A stretch of DNA of 64,000 nucleotides from Psychromonas sp. SA13A (GCF_011378715.1 NZ_WTKU01000004.1:62001-126000); one strand, 5' to 3'; numbered from the stretch's first letter, positions 1 to 10,511 are shown. The notes: generated by a model not told the origin, from the letters alone. Numbers and translations: made by a program.

Positions 1-357
1 GCAGTTAAGGTTGAAGAAACTGAAGCCGAGCAAGCTGAAGCAGTTAAGGTTGAAGAAACTGAAGTTGAGGTAACCGAAGTTAAGGCAGAAGAAGTTGAAA
101 CTGCGCCTGTTGTGGAGACAGTTGCTCAGGTTGTTAGTAATCAATCAACCTCAAGTTCTCACGGCACAGTCAGCAACGCTAAGGGTAAATCAACCTCAGC
201 TATGGTTAAAACAATTTCAGAGCCTTTAGATTTAACTAAAGAGATTCAAATTGTAGCTGCAACTGAACGTCAAGCAATTGTGAAAGCTTCACAACAAGCT
301 GGTAGTTCATTTGCAAGTAACCGTGCTAGTAGCGAAATGGTAAAAACGTCTTTATAG
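1..357 (+). CDS. rne: C-terminal end of a repetitive acidic protein, probably ribonuclease E
   Basis: The reading frame is open from base 1, so this is the 3' part of a gene that starts outside the window. The visible 118 residues are rich in Glu, Val, Ala, Thr and Lys and begin with a 13-residue repeat (AVKVEETEAEQAE, then AVKVEETEVEVTE) that is nearly identical at the DNA level (1-25 and 40-64). A Ser/Thr-rich stretch follows and the end reads NRASSEMVKTSL. Long disordered acidic tails with such repeats, ending in an Arg-Ala-Ser...Met-(Val/Thr)-Lys motif, are typical of gammaproteobacterial RNase E, where the tail holds RNA- and degradosome-binding segments. None of the catalytic part is visible, so the name is an inference. 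A strong terminator follows at 384-418. Confidence 0.5.
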   Translation, partial: AVKVEETEAEQAEAVKVEETEVEVTEVKAEEVETAPVVETVAQVVSNQSTSSSHGTVSNAKGKSTSAMVKTISEPLDLTKEIQIVAATERQAIVKASQQAGSSFASNRASSEMVKTSL

Positions 358-383
358 TTTAGTAGTTATTACCTATCAATAAG

Positions 384-418
384 AACGGATATTTCGATGA
401 GATATCCGTTTTTTTTTA
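384..418 (+). terminator. Rho-independent terminator after the rne-like gene
   Basis: A perfect 9-bp stem (aacggatat at 384-392 with atatccgtt at 402-410), a 9-nt loop and a run of eight T follow the stop codon at 357. Confidence 0.9.
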
Positions 419-484
419 CTGAAATTGTCACTTCAAAAGTTTAGTATTAATAAACTTTATCAATTATTAATTAGCGCAGTTTAA

Positions 485-1477
<993 letters not shown>

Positions 1478-1500
1478 TAATATTTACAAAAATTCGTATA

Positions 1501-1526
1501 AAAAAGACTGCATTTGCAGTCTTTTT
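1501..1526. terminator. Bidirectional terminator between trxB and folD
   Basis: A near-perfect palindrome of two 12-base arms (1501-1512 and 1515-1526, core aaaaagactgca) has A/T tracts on both sides. It can therefore end transcription of trxB on the plus strand and folD on the minus strand. Confidence 0.85.
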
Positions 1527-1574
1527 TATTTCTAAAACATAAACTTAAACATTAATTAACAATATTTACGCCGT

Positions 1575-2429
1575 CTACGAGTGAAATTCATTACAAGCGA
1601 ACAACGTATTTTCAATTAATGTTGCTACTGTCATCGGCCCAACACCACCAGGTACTGGTGATATCCATGCCGCTCTTTCTTTAGCGACATCAAACTCTAC
1701 ATCACCGGTTATTTTACCATTTTCTAATCGATTAATACCTACATCTAATACAATTGCACCTTCTCTAACCCATTCACCGGGAATAAAGTTGGCTTGTCCA
1801 CGTGCAACCACTAAAACTTCAGCTTGACGAACATGGTATTCGAGGTCTCTAGTAAAACGATGGCAGGTTGTAGTGGTACATCCCGCTAATAATAACTCTA
1901 ACGTCATCGGACGACCTACTATGTTTGAGGCACCAACAACTACGGCGTGCATACCACGAATATCAACACCAATCGCTTCAATCATAGAGATCATGCCACG
2001 TGGAGTACAAGATCTTAATAGGGGAATACGTTGCGCTAAACGACCGACATTATAAGGATGAAAACCATCCACATCCTTGTTAGGCGCAATACGCTCTATT
2101 ACTGATGTTTCATCTAACCCGTCTGGCAATGGAAATTGCACTAAAATACCATCAATGGTCTTATCGTCATTCAACTCGTCTATTAATGCTAATAATGTCT
2201 CTTGAGAAGTTGATTCTGGTAAATCATAAGCTTTCGAAGTAAACCCTACTTTTTCACAGGTACGGCGCTTACTTTGTACATATATTTGTGAAGCAGGATC
2301 GCCCCCTACCAATACAACGGCAAGTCCAGGTACGCGTAATCCTTTTTCTTTCCGTGCATTTACGCCCGCAGTTACTTTATCGGTAATCGCAGCGGCAATC
2401 GCTTTTCCATCTATGATTTGTGCAGACAT
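1575..2429 (-). CDS. folD: Bifunctional methylenetetrahydrofolate dehydrogenase / methenyltetrahydrofolate cyclohydrolase
   Basis: FolD interconverts 5,10-methylene-, 5,10-methenyl- and 10-formyl-tetrahydrofolate and so supplies one-carbon units for purine and formyl-Met synthesis. The protein (284 residues from the ATG) keeps the catalytic residues at the same numbers as E. coli FolD: Tyr50 and Lys54 in YVQSKRR, Gln98 in [10 protein letters not shown] and Asp121 in KDVDGFHP. The C-terminal half has the NADP-binding [11 protein letters not shown] and the [10 protein letters not shown] signature. I start at the ATG at 2429, with an AAGAG nine bases upstream, rather than at the TTG one codon earlier. 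Confidence 0.96.
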   Translation of the reverse strand: MSAQIIDGKAIAAAITDKVTAGVNARKEKGLRVPGLAVVLVGGDPASQIYVQSKRRTCEKVGFTSKAYDLPESTSQETLLALIDELNDDKTIDGILVQFPLPDGLDETSVIERIAPNKDVDGFHPYNVGRLAQRIPLLRSCTPRGMISMIEAIGVDIRGMHAVVVGASNIVGRPMTLELLLAGCTTTTCHRFTRDLEYHVRQAEVLVVARGQANFIPGEWVREGAIVLDVGINRLENGKITGDVEFDVAKERAAWISPVPGGVGPMTVATLIENTLFACNEFHS

Positions 2430-2710
2430 CAAACATTACTCTTTTTAGTTAAAAAAATTCCACGCTATTGTCGCAAAAGTCACTTAAAATGTCACATCAA
2501 AGATACAAAATTTAGTAACTTAGAGTTAGGGTTTTAAGGTAATATCCTGACTTTAAATCAAAATTAGTTGTTTTTTTAGTTAACGTATTTAGTTACTTGA
2601 AAAATAGGCTGATATTAATATAAGTATTCAATAATATGTTGCTCAAGAGTTATTTGAAGAACAACACCCCACTTTAGGTTATTGAGTATTGAAACCATGA
2701 GAAGTCATCT

Positions 2711-4903
2711 ATGCAAAACCCTTTAACGTTGATGGTTAGACGCTTAATTTCTGACTCGAATGCCCACTCTGGGTTTAGAGTCGTGATTGCAATGACCTGT
2801 ACTTTTATCCCTGCCATATTTGACCTCGATATTGGATTCTTTGAACAATCGAATTTAGCTATTTCACTGTCACTATGTTTAGGCGTAATGGCATCAGCCA
2901 TTGTAGAGGTAGATGAGAATACTAAAGATAGACAAAAGTTTATTGCAACCGTCATCGCCTGCTTTTTTATCGCCGCATCCAGTGTCGAATTGCTACTACC
3001 CTACCCGTTGTTTTTTGCCATTGGTTTAGGCACATCTTCCTTTGCATTTATGATGTTGGCAAGTTTAGGTATGCATTATAGCAAAATTGGCTTTGGTGCC
3101 ATTTTAATTGCTATCTACACCATGATAGGACATCGAGATAATGTTGCTTGGTTTGAACAACCATTGTTATTAGCCATCGGTGTATTGTGGTACGGATTAT
3201 TTGCTATTTTTTGGTCTCATTTTAGCCCTAACCGCACTATTCGAGAACAACTGGCACAGCTATTTTATGCAATCAGTCGTTATCAGCATCAAAAATCAGA
3301 CCTCTTTGATGCTCAGAAAGGTAATTCGCGAAAAGCCATCACTGAAACACGACAAAAATTAGCTCAGCTTAATATCAGCATCATGGTGCGATTAGAATCA
3401 TCACGAGATATGATCCGTGGCCAATACCAAGCTAATAACCACCAGCGTGAATTAAGTTTATTAAACCAATACTATTTAGTCGCAGAGCAAATACATGAAC
3501 GTATTAGCGCTAGCCAATACTTATATAGTCAACTAGAACATACCTTTGGCCGTAGTCAAATTCTCGAAGGCTTCCATCAACTGTTTTTACAACTCAGTGA
3601 TGATTGTCATATGCTCGGTGCTAGCATCAATGACAAAAAGCAATATCAACACTCAAGGCGTCTGAAGTGGACCATTCATGCCCTTTCAGACCAACTTTAT
3701 TTGTTAAAGCAAAAACTGCAATTATTTGATAATAACCAAGAGGCCATGCAAGCGCTGCAAGCTATTTACGACAACCTCGAAGGCATAGATTGCTTACTTG
3801 TATCTTTGGGGGATATGCATGAACTTAATAAATCAGGACATAGCTATCCGATTATCGTTGATAATGAGCAACAACCTAAAAACTCATTCTGGAAAAGCAT
3901 TCACAATGCTTATCTTCAAAAAACTGGCGTATATAAGCATGCGGTACGGATTAGTTTATCCCTGGTGTTTGCCTATTTAATTCAAGTGCAATTCGAACTT
4001 CATAACGGCTTCTGGATTTTATCGACGGTGCTGTTTGTTTGCCAGCCTAGTTTTAGTGAGACACGTAAACGTTTAGTTTTAAGAAGTTTTGGCACGCTAC
4101 TCGGTATTTTAATGTGCTTTCCGGCGTTCATTCTGATCGAAAATAACCCAGTACAAATTGTATTAATGATTTTGTCCGCCTTTTTATTCATTAACTACGT
4201 CAGAACAAACTATGGTTTAGCGGTTATTTTTATCACCTTATTTGTCATGTTCTTAACTAACTTACTGGCTCCTTCCGGAGTCGATGTGTTGTATGAGCGC
4301 ATCTATGAAACCATCATAGGTTGTGTATTAAGTGCAATAGCGATCAGTGTTATTTATCCTGATTGGCAGTTCAAACGTTTTCCTGCGATGGTCAATGGCT
4401 TACTGCTTAATAGCAGTCGTTATTTCAAGCAAATATCTCAACAGTACCGCTTTGGGCGTAGCGAAAGTATGATTTTTAGACAAACCCGCTTTGCTTCATT
4501 TAAAGCTGATGCAGGTTTAACCACGGCTTGGCAAAGCATGCTGTTTGAGCCAAGTTCCAAACAGCACCTTAAACAAGAGATGTATGGGTTAGTAAACCGT
4601 TGTGATGCACTTAACTGCTATATGGCAGCACTGTCTTCACATCGCCATAAAATAGAGACCAATGAAGATTTAGTAGTATTACAGCGTCTGTTTGATAGTA
4701 CAGCAGAACAAATTTTATATACGTACCGCCCAGAGTTAAAACAGACGGCTATTGATAAAATTGAGATTGAGTCTTTTGAGTCCTATAAACAAGGCTTGTC
4801 AGATGAATCCAAATTAATCGTTGAACAATTGCGTTTAATTGCTTTTACCGCCATGGATATTCAGGTACTGCTGCAACAAATTGAAAGTAAAGTGTCAGAT
4901 TAA
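2711..4903 (+). CDS. yccS: YccS-family inner-membrane protein (FUSC superfamily)
   Basis: This 730-residue protein has two blocks of hydrophobic segments (about residues 20-175 and 410-560), each followed by a long soluble domain. That is the duplicated layout of the fusaric acid resistance/aromatic acid exporter superfamily. Segments such as SVELLLPYPLFFAIGLG and GAILIAIYTMIG match E. coli YccS closely. No substrate has been settled for YccS, and transport of aromatic acids is only a family-level guess. It is followed 80 bp later by tusE on the same strand. The ATG at 2711 gives full family length. Confidence 0.85.
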   Translation: MQNPLTLMVRRLISDSNAHSGFRVVIAMTCTFIPAIFDLDIGFFEQSNLAISLSLCLGVMASAIVEVDENTKDRQKFIATVIACFFIAASSVELLLPYPLFFAIGLGTSSFAFMMLASLGMHYSKIGFGAILIAIYTMIGHRDNVAWFEQPLLLAIGVLWYGLFAIFWSHFSPNRTIREQLAQLFYAISRYQHQKSDLFDAQKGNSRKAITETRQKLAQLNISIMVRLESSRDMIRGQYQANNHQRELSLLNQYYLVAEQIHERISASQYLYSQLEHTFGRSQILEGFHQLFLQLSDDCHMLGASINDKKQYQHSRRLKWTIHALSDQLYLLKQKLQLFDNNQEAMQALQAIYDNLEGIDCLLVSLGDMHELNKSGHSYPIIVDNEQQPKNSFWKSIHNAYLQKTGVYKHAVRISLSLVFAYLIQVQFELHNGFWILSTVLFVCQPSFSETRKRLVLRSFGTLLGILMCFPAFILIENNPVQIVLMILSAFLFINYVRTNYGLAVIFITLFVMFLTNLLAPSGVDVLYERIYETIIGCVLSAIAISVIYPDWQFKRFPAMVNGLLLNSSRYFKQISQQYRFGRSESMIFRQTRFASFKADAGLTTAWQSMLFEPSSKQHLKQEMYGLVNRCDALNCYMAALSSHRHKIETNEDLVVLQRLFDSTAEQILYTYRPELKQTAIDKIEIESFESYKQGLSDESKLIVEQLRLIAFTAMDIQVLLQQIESKVSD

Positions 4904-4983
4904 TATTTTTTGAATAGGCAACTGAATATTTTTGATATAGAATTTTGCACCCATTAAGCGTTCACTATTTAGAGGAATTAAAC

Positions 4984-5310
4984 TTGATATTTAACGGTCA
5001 AGAAATAGCAACAGATACGCAGGGTTACCTACTTGATGCTAACGGGTGGGATGTATCTCTAGCGGCTGCTATCGCAGAATTAGAAAATATCACCATGAGC
5101 GACGAGCATTGGCAAGTTATCTATTTTGTACGCGATTTTTATGAGCAGTTTAATACCTCTCCGGCAATACGTGCATTAGTAAAGGCGATGCAAAACAAGT
5201 ACGGCGCAGAGAAAATAAATAGCCGTTATTTATACCGATTATTCCCAGACGGCCCAGCGAAACAAGCGACTAAAATTGCCGGTTTACCTAAACCTGCACG
5301 ATGTATATAA
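4984..5310 (+). CDS. tusE: Sulfur carrier protein TusE (DsrC family)
   Basis: TusE takes persulfide sulfur from the TusBCD complex and hands it to MnmA for 2-thiolation of tRNA wobble uridine. The protein ends in the family tail GLPKPARCI with the sulfur-carrying cysteine penultimate (Cys107), and contains RFVRDFY- and [10 protein letters not shown]-like segments ([20 protein letters not shown]). I place the start at the TTG at 4984, giving 108 residues beginning [11 protein letters not shown], because E. coli TusE begins in register there and GAGGA at 4972-4976 is correctly spaced. The longer reading frame to 4945 has no ribosome binding site. The neighbours yccS and efpL lie on the same strand. 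Confidence 0.92.
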   Translation: MIFNGQEIATDTQGYLLDANGWDVSLAAAIAELENITMSDEHWQVIYFVRDFYEQFNTSPAIRALVKAMQNKYGAEKINSRYLYRLFPDGPAKQATKIAGLPKPARCI

Positions 5311-5333
5311 GCACTATATAAAGGAAATATAAT

Positions 5334-5900
5334 ATGCCTAAGGCAAGTGATATCAAAAAAAATACAGCTGTTGAATTTAACAACAGTGTTTACATTATCA
5401 AAGACATTGAACGTTCAGTACCTCAGGGGCGTGCAGGTGGTAGTTTATACCGCATGCGTATGTACGATGTAGTATCTGGCGCAAAAACCGACGAAACGTT
5501 TAAAGACAGCGATATGTTAACACTGGCTGACTTAATTCGTCGTAATGTTGTGTTTTCATACCTTGATGGTGATGAGTTAGTATTCATGGATAATGAAGAC
5601 TACACACCATACAACTTAAACAAAGAAAGCATAGCTGATGAAGTTTTGTTTATTGATGAAAATACACAGGGCCTACAAGTGGTTATAGTTGATGGCGCAC
5701 CGGTAGGTGTTGAATTACCTGCCAGTGTTGATTTAACTATCGTAGAAACAGACCCATCAATCAAAGGCGGTTCTGCGACTGCACGTACTAAACCAGCTAT
5801 TTTATCTACTGGTTTAACCGTACAAGTACCTGAACATATCTCTACTGGTGATAAAATACGTGTGAACACTGCCGAGAAGAAATTTATGGGGCGTGCATAA
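5334..5900 (+). CDS. efpL: Elongation factor P-like protein EfpL (YeiP)
   Basis: EfpL is a paralogue of EF-P that binds the ribosome between the P and E sites and relieves stalling at proline-containing motifs. The 188 residues show the three-barrel EF-P layout: a KOW-like N-domain (1-65), an OB domain containing [12 protein letters not shown], and a C-terminal OB domain ending KFMGRA as in E. coli YeiP. The loop that reaches the peptidyl-transferase centre reads VPQGRAGGS and places Arg33 at the tip, the residue used by EfpL instead of the modified Lys of EF-P. The start is supported by AAGGAAA upstream and it lies 23 bp after tusE. Confidence 0.93.
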   Translation: MPKASDIKKNTAVEFNNSVYIIKDIERSVPQGRAGGSLYRMRMYDVVSGAKTDETFKDSDMLTLADLIRRNVVFSYLDGDELVFMDNEDYTPYNLNKESIADEVLFIDENTQGLQVVIVDGAPVGVELPASVDLTIVETDPSIKGGSATARTKPAILSTGLTVQVPEHISTGDKIRVNTAEKKFMGRA

Positions 5901-6293
5901 TTTTAATACAGGTTCTGGTTTTAATGAAAGATTTAGGCTAAATGTAGATCTAAGTTAAATGTAGGCTTAAGTTAATGTACAGACTGTAAATTAAATCAAC
6001 TCAGATAACCCTACCTGTTAAGAAGCCGGTTTTTAAACCGGCTTCTCTTTACACCGCAATTTATATATCACTTTACACGGCGCTTTACATAGTAATAAAT
6101 TACTTTGTCATACCCTAGTTAAATAATTTTTAACCTCCCCCTTCATTAAAAACGTGATCATCTTCAATACTAAACCAAGCAATACAATCCATTATGTTAT
6201 ATGTCTAAGTAAATAGAGTATGAATGTGCCAAGCAACCTGCTATTTTAAGACTATTGATTGTTAACTGATTTATTTCTAAAACGGGATTTACT
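5901..6293. other. Intergenic region efpL-qmcA (393 bp)
   Basis: No convincing ORF lies here. It holds the hairpin at 6021-6046 and, before it, a short imperfect repetition of the motif aatgtag(g/a)..taagttaa between about 5935 and 5975. The rest is AT-rich sequence that must include the qmcA promoter. I see no RNA gene. Confidence 0.6.
6021..6046 (+). terminator. Terminator-like hairpin after efpL
   Basis: A perfect 12-base inverted repeat (agaagccggttt / aaaccggcttct) with a 2-base centre is followed by ctcttt-type sequence rather than a clean T-run. It is probably the terminator of the tusE-efpL transcript, 120 bp after the efpL stop. Confidence 0.7.
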
Positions 6294-7229
6294 ATGGATA
6301 TTTTGTTTGAGTACTTTTTAAGAATTGAAGTTTTTATTCTTGTGTTAGTGTTCGTTATTTTAAAGTCATCAATCATTTTTGTTCCACAAAATCGGGCTTA
6401 CATGATTGAAAGATTCGGTAAATACCAATCAACTCGAGAAGCAGGCCTTAATTTTATTATTCCGTTTATTGATCGTATTGGTGCTGATCGATCTTTAAAA
6501 GAACAAGCTGTCGATGTACCGAGTCAAAGTGCGATCACACGCGATAATATTTCTCTTAGTGTCGATGGTGTTTTGTATTTCAGAGTATTAGATCCGGTGA
6601 AGGCCAGTTATGGCGTAGATGATTATGTGTTTGCAGTAACGCAGTTATCTCAAACAACTATGCGTTCTGAACTAGGTAAAATGGAATTAGATAAAACCTT
6701 TGAAGAACGTGATGTACTCAATACCAACATAGTTGCAGCTATTAATGAGGCATCTGGCCCATGGGGCATTCAAGTTTTACGTTATGAGATAAAAGATATC
6801 GTACCACCGCAAACAGTAATGGAAGCGATGGAAACACAGATGAAAGCAGAACGTATTAAACGTGCTCAAATTTTAGAGTCTGAGGGTGATCGTCAAGCTG
6901 CTATTAACGTTGCCGAAGGTAAAAAACGTTCTGTTGTCTTAAACGCTGAAGCGGAAAAAGAAGAGCAAGTATTACGAGCTCAAGGTGAAGCACAAGCAAT
7001 TATTGCCGTTGCAAAAGCACAGGCAGAATCTTTACGTATGGTCGGTGAAGCGGCTAATACAGAGGAAGGTCAAAAAGCGATTCAACTCGATTTGGCGACT
7101 AAAGCAATTGAAGCAAAAGCGGCGATCGCAAAAGAATCATCTGTGGTGTTATTACCTGATAGTGGCAATGATGCGGCATCAATGGTTGCACAAGCTATGA
7201 CCATTATTAATAGCTTAAATAAAGGCTAA
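6294..7229 (+). CDS. qmcA: SPFH/Band 7 (stomatin-like) membrane protein QmcA
   Basis: A single N-terminal membrane segment (about residues 11-30) is followed by a Band 7/SPFH domain starting VPQNRAYMIERFGKY. Next comes a long Ala/Glu/Lys coiled coil (about 170-280, e.g. MKAERIKRAQILESEGDRQA) and a C-terminal hydrophobic patch. This is the QmcA/YbbK layout. Such proteins assemble into large membrane-anchored cages and are linked to FtsH and membrane quality control. The next gene, 2 bp later, encodes an NfeD protein, the constant operon partner of this stomatin subfamily. Confidence 0.92.
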   Translation: MDILFEYFLRIEVFILVLVFVILKSSIIFVPQNRAYMIERFGKYQSTREAGLNFIIPFIDRIGADRSLKEQAVDVPSQSAITRDNISLSVDGVLYFRVLDPVKASYGVDDYVFAVTQLSQTTMRSELGKMELDKTFEERDVLNTNIVAAINEASGPWGIQVLRYEIKDIVPPQTVMEAMETQMKAERIKRAQILESEGDRQAAINVAEGKKRSVVLNAEAEKEEQVLRAQGEAQAIIAVAKAQAESLRMVGEAANTEEGQKAIQLDLATKAIEAKAAIAKESSVVLLPDSGNDAASMVAQAMTIINSLNKG

Positions 7230-7231
7230 TT

Positions 7232-7696
7232 ATGGACTACTTACTTTCTCATCTGCCAGAAATGTTAATAGTACTAGGGTTGATCATGTTAGCAACCGAA
7301 GTACTAGTATTAGGTTTCTCAACCTTTGTACTATTTTTTATTGGTATTGGTACAATAATTACAGGTTTATTGATGCTACTAGGAATACTATCGGAAACGA
7401 TACTGAGTGCATTGTTAGCGATCGCCATAATCTCTAGTATTGTCGCGGTGATCAGTTGGAAACCGATGAAACGTATGCAAAATAATGTAACGTTAAATCA
7501 AGTTAACAATGACATGATAGGTCACCAGTTTACTTTATCAGAAGATTTAACAGTGGGGAAAAGGATCACCCATCGTTACTCAGGGATTGATTGGCAAGTT
7601 AAAGCAAAACAGCCCCTAACTTCAGGTACTGAAGTGAGTATCGTAAAAATGGAAGTGGGCTTATTAACTGTTGAAGCGGTTAAAGAATCAGCTTAA
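7232..7696 (+). CDS. NfeD-family membrane protein (YbbJ-like)
   Basis: The protein (154 residues) has three to four hydrophobic segments in the first 80 residues and a small beta-rich C-terminal domain (about 95-150, GLLTVEAV near the end) of the OB-fold type seen in short NfeD proteins. The start codon lies two bases after the qmcA stop, so the two are almost certainly translated from one message. The family works with SPFH proteins in membrane microdomains; no enzymatic activity is expected of the short form. It corresponds to E. coli YbbJ next to YbbK. Confidence 0.88.
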   Translation: MDYLLSHLPEMLIVLGLIMLATEVLVLGFSTFVLFFIGIGTIITGLLMLLGILSETILSALLAIAIISSIVAVISWKPMKRMQNNVTLNQVNNDMIGHQFTLSEDLTVGKRITHRYSGIDWQVKAKQPLTSGTEVSIVKMEVGLLTVEAVKESA

Positions 7697-8095
7697 TCGA
7701 ACTTAAATATCTCATTGACTATGCATTTTTCAAATCTTGTTTATTTATCGAAATTAATAGCTTCCAGTAACCCTTATCTACTCAGGTCATAGGTTCATAA
7801 AGCCATAGGATCATCTCTGCAATTAAGATTCTTGTCAGACAAGCGCAATTAATTTGCAGTATTTTTATGCTTATCGTTACACATGCTTATGTCACCATGA
7901 CCTCAAGCCAACTTAACCTTTGCATCCCTATTTACCAATGAAATAAAAGTATTACGTCCCTAAAAGCACTCACAAAGAAATAGCTAAGTGCTTTTTTATT
8001 AATTAGTCTTGCTATAAAGTTGTTAATTAAAGGACTAATCAGTAATATCGTTTTAATTTATTACTCTTATTATTTGAATTCAATCAGGATAATCC
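7697..8095. other. Intergenic region after nfeD (399 bp)
   Basis: No gene is evident. The region holds a compound inverted repeat at 7817-7859 (outer arms ctgcaattaa / ttaatttgcag with a one-base indel, inner arms cttg / caag) and a terminator at 7962-7997. The last 60 bp before 8096 must contain the promoter of the next gene. Confidence 0.5.
7962..7997 (+). terminator. Terminator downstream of qmcA-nfeD
   Basis: The arms aaaagcact (7962-7970) and agtgctttt (7987-7995) form a 9-bp stem with a 16-nt loop, running into a T-rich tract. It lies 265 bp past the nfeD stop, so either the message has a long 3' end or the hairpin belongs to an unseen transcript. Confidence 0.6.
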
Positions 8096-8443
8096 ATGTC
8101 ACAAAAAATTTATTGTATCGCCATGTTTAAAGCCAAACCTGGCAAAGAAGAAGCACTATTCAAAATATTGCAATCTCTTGAGCCAAATACACTAAGAGAA
8201 GATGGTTGTTTACAATATCTCGTGACCAGAAAAATAGAAAATGAGTTTGCTTCGGGCGACAGCTTTCCACTGGTTTTTAATGAAATTTGGGAAAATAAAG
8301 CCGCCTTTGAAGCTCATTGCCAACGTCAAGAGATCCTTGCGTTTTTTCAACAACAATGTGTCGATGAAGCAGGTTTGGTTGAGGATCATAATGTGTGTGT
8401 TTATAGTGACCAACCACATCACTATGACGCTCCCACCCTATAG
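8096..8443 (+). CDS. Antibiotic biosynthesis monooxygenase (ABM) fold protein, putative quinol monooxygenase
   Basis: This 115-residue cytoplasmic protein starts with the typical beta strand and helix of the dimeric alpha/beta barrel ABM fold (IYCIAMFKAKPGKEEA), has the central LREDGCLQY and FNEIWENKAAFEAHCQ segments, and is of normal length. Relatives such as YgiN act on quinols, but many members have no known substrate, so only the fold is secure. AGGA lies 7 bases before the ATG. It is monocistronic as far as I can see, with the protease gene 150 bp downstream. Confidence 0.82.
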   Translation: MSQKIYCIAMFKAKPGKEEALFKILQSLEPNTLREDGCLQYLVTRKIENEFASGDSFPLVFNEIWENKAAFEAHCQRQEILAFFQQQCVDEAGLVEDHNVCVYSDQPHHYDAPTL

Positions 8444-8593
8444 AAAGATTAAATATATAATTATTAATACAATTAAGTTTTGAGGCTTAATTCAGCCAAT
8501 AAAATTCATAATAAAGTCATAGAAAAAGTATATGCAGAAGTAATTTACATACACTTTACATGCATTAATTGCCTTAACGTGGACAGAGATAAA

Positions 8594-10294
8594 ATGAAAA
8601 AATATAAACTGTATAACCTTTTTAGCCTTTGGTTTTTATTATTACCATCATTTTATGTATTGGCTGATGAGTCTCAAATATCTAGTCGAATCGTCGGTGG
8701 AGATCAGGTTTCAGAACAGTCTGATTACCCTTGGGTGGTTAGTTTAAAATACCAGTCAAGTAAACAACATTTTTGTGCCGGTACTTTAATCGATAAACAA
8801 TGGGTACTGACTGCTGCACATTGTGTTATTGATCAAACAGCAAGTAAGATCATTGCCACCGTGGGTGAATATAATTTATCTTCCAACCCTAGTACCACTT
8901 CCACAAATATAACTAAAATTATCATCCACCCTGCTTTTAATGAAAAAACATTTAATAATGATATCGCTTTATTAAAACTATCTGAAACGTTAACACAGCA
9001 AACCGTTAGCCGTTTATCTAGCTTAGAAACAGCACAATCTATTAGTGTAGATAATATTATGGCTACTGCTATCGGATGGGGATCTACTATTGCCTATGCC
9101 TCTAAAGGCGAGGGTCAAGATATACCCGTAAGCTACCCAAGTATCCTTAGGCAGGTAACACTGCCACTTTTATCTTCACAAAGTTGCAGTAGTGTCATGC
9201 CAAACATTACAGATAACATGATCTGTGCGGGTGATGTGAACAATGGTGGTTTAGATTCTTGCCAAGGTGATAGTGGCGGACCGTTATTAGTTGAATCGGC
9301 CACCGAAACTGTTCAACAAATTGGTATTGTCAGTTTTGGTCAAGGATGCGCTCAACCTCAGACGGCGGGTGTTTATACTAAAGTATCTAACTATCAAGAT
9401 TGGATAGAGTCTAACATCACAGGCATTACAGCACTCACAGATACCCACTATTTTGTGGCAGATATTGATGAAAGTAATACCTTTGAAATATTGATACAAA
9501 ACCAGTCAGAACAATCGTTTGCTCCTATATTCTCTCTTACAAATGACACTCTGTTTGAATTAGAAAGTAACAATTGTGACAATTTAGCGACGCAAGCAAC
9601 CTGCACATTAAACTTAACCTATAGCCCTAATAGCGGCTCCTATAATAGTGAAGATTCAGCCAATATTGAGATTGAAACAGGTGTTAGTACAATCACTAAT
9701 CCGCCTATATTATTAACGGCAATCGCCATGCGTAAAGTCAGTGCAGATGCGGTATCACTGCCTAATAATAATCAAATTAGGTGGTATCAATCAAACTCAT
9801 CACCTTGGTTAGTTGTCAATGATGTTAACTATTTAAGCTCACCCGCTATCAACGCGAATCAACAAACTCAATTTGTTGCTATTATATCAGGGCAAGGAAC
9901 TTTACATTTTGATTGGGCAGTCAGTTCCGAAGATGGCTACGATACATTAACGTTACTGATTAACGGCGTTGAAATGGATAGCATTTCGGGCGATCAACAA
10001 TTTTCATCAAAAACCTACTCATTATCAGGCACAACCAACCTTGTTACTTGGCAATACTCAAAAGATAGTAGTATTAACAGTGGGTCTGATAAAGCATTTA
10101 TCCACAATATCCGTTTTCAAAAACCAGGTGAAGTGGATAGTAATGATATCACCGCACCTACTTTAGTTTTTACTAATGCTTCTGTTTCAAAAAGCTCAAG
10201 CGGCGGAGGTAGTTTACAATACTGGAGTCTATTTTTATTGTTGTTACTCGCCTGTTATAAACAGCGTTTATTTTATTTTCAACGACCACAATGA
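8594..10294 (+). CDS. Secreted trypsin-like serine protease with GlyGly-CTERM sorting signal
   Basis: This is an S1-family endopeptidase made as an exported precursor. From the ATG at 8594 (AGAG upstream) it has 566 residues. Residues 1-24 form a signal peptide, and Arg32-IVGG marks the usual activation cleavage. The catalytic triad is His76 (TAAHC), Asp123 (NNDIALLKL) and Ser227 (GDSGGP). A domain of about 240 residues of unknown function follows the protease. The C-terminus has a Ser/Gly-rich linker (SSSGGGS), a hydrophobic helix and basic residues: the GlyGly-CTERM tripartite tail, cut by rhombosortase for type II-dependent surface release. No rhombosortase gene is in the window. An in-frame upstream TTG at 8480 would add 38 residues ahead of the signal peptide and is unlikely. 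Confidence 0.92.
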   Translation: MKKYKLYNLFSLWFLLLPSFYVLADESQISSRIVGGDQVSEQSDYPWVVSLKYQSSKQHFCAGTLIDKQWVLTAAHCVIDQTASKIIATVGEYNLSSNPSTTSTNITKIIIHPAFNEKTFNNDIALLKLSETLTQQTVSRLSSLETAQSISVDNIMATAIGWGSTIAYASKGEGQDIPVSYPSILRQVTLPLLSSQSCSSVMPNITDNMICAGDVNNGGLDSCQGDSGGPLLVESATETVQQIGIVSFGQGCAQPQTAGVYTKVSNYQDWIESNITGITALTDTHYFVADIDESNTFEILIQNQSEQSFAPIFSLTNDTLFELESNNCDNLATQATCTLNLTYSPNSGSYNSEDSANIEIETGVSTITNPPILLTAIAMRKVSADAVSLPNNNQIRWYQSNSSPWLVVNDVNYLSSPAINANQQTQFVAIISGQGTLHFDWAVSSEDGYDTLTLLINGVEMDSISGDQQFSSKTYSLSGTTNLVTWQYSKDSSINSGSDKAFIHNIRFQKPGEVDSNDITAPTLVFTNASVSKSSSGGGSLQYWSLFLLLLLACYKQRLFYFQRPQ

Positions 10295-10511
10295 CCATTA
10301 TTGCTATCAATAACCAATTTGCTGAGTTTTTTTAAACTATTTTTGAAAACAATGTTCTTTAAAACTTTTACAACTTTTAGAAATTTTATAGCGAAGTTTA
10401 CTGGTTATTGTGGCATTTTAGCGGCTTATTTTTACAACATTATTTTGTGACTAAGCAGACAAACTGTTATGGTAGCGATCATTATCATTACCCTATCAGG
10501 AAATTATTATC

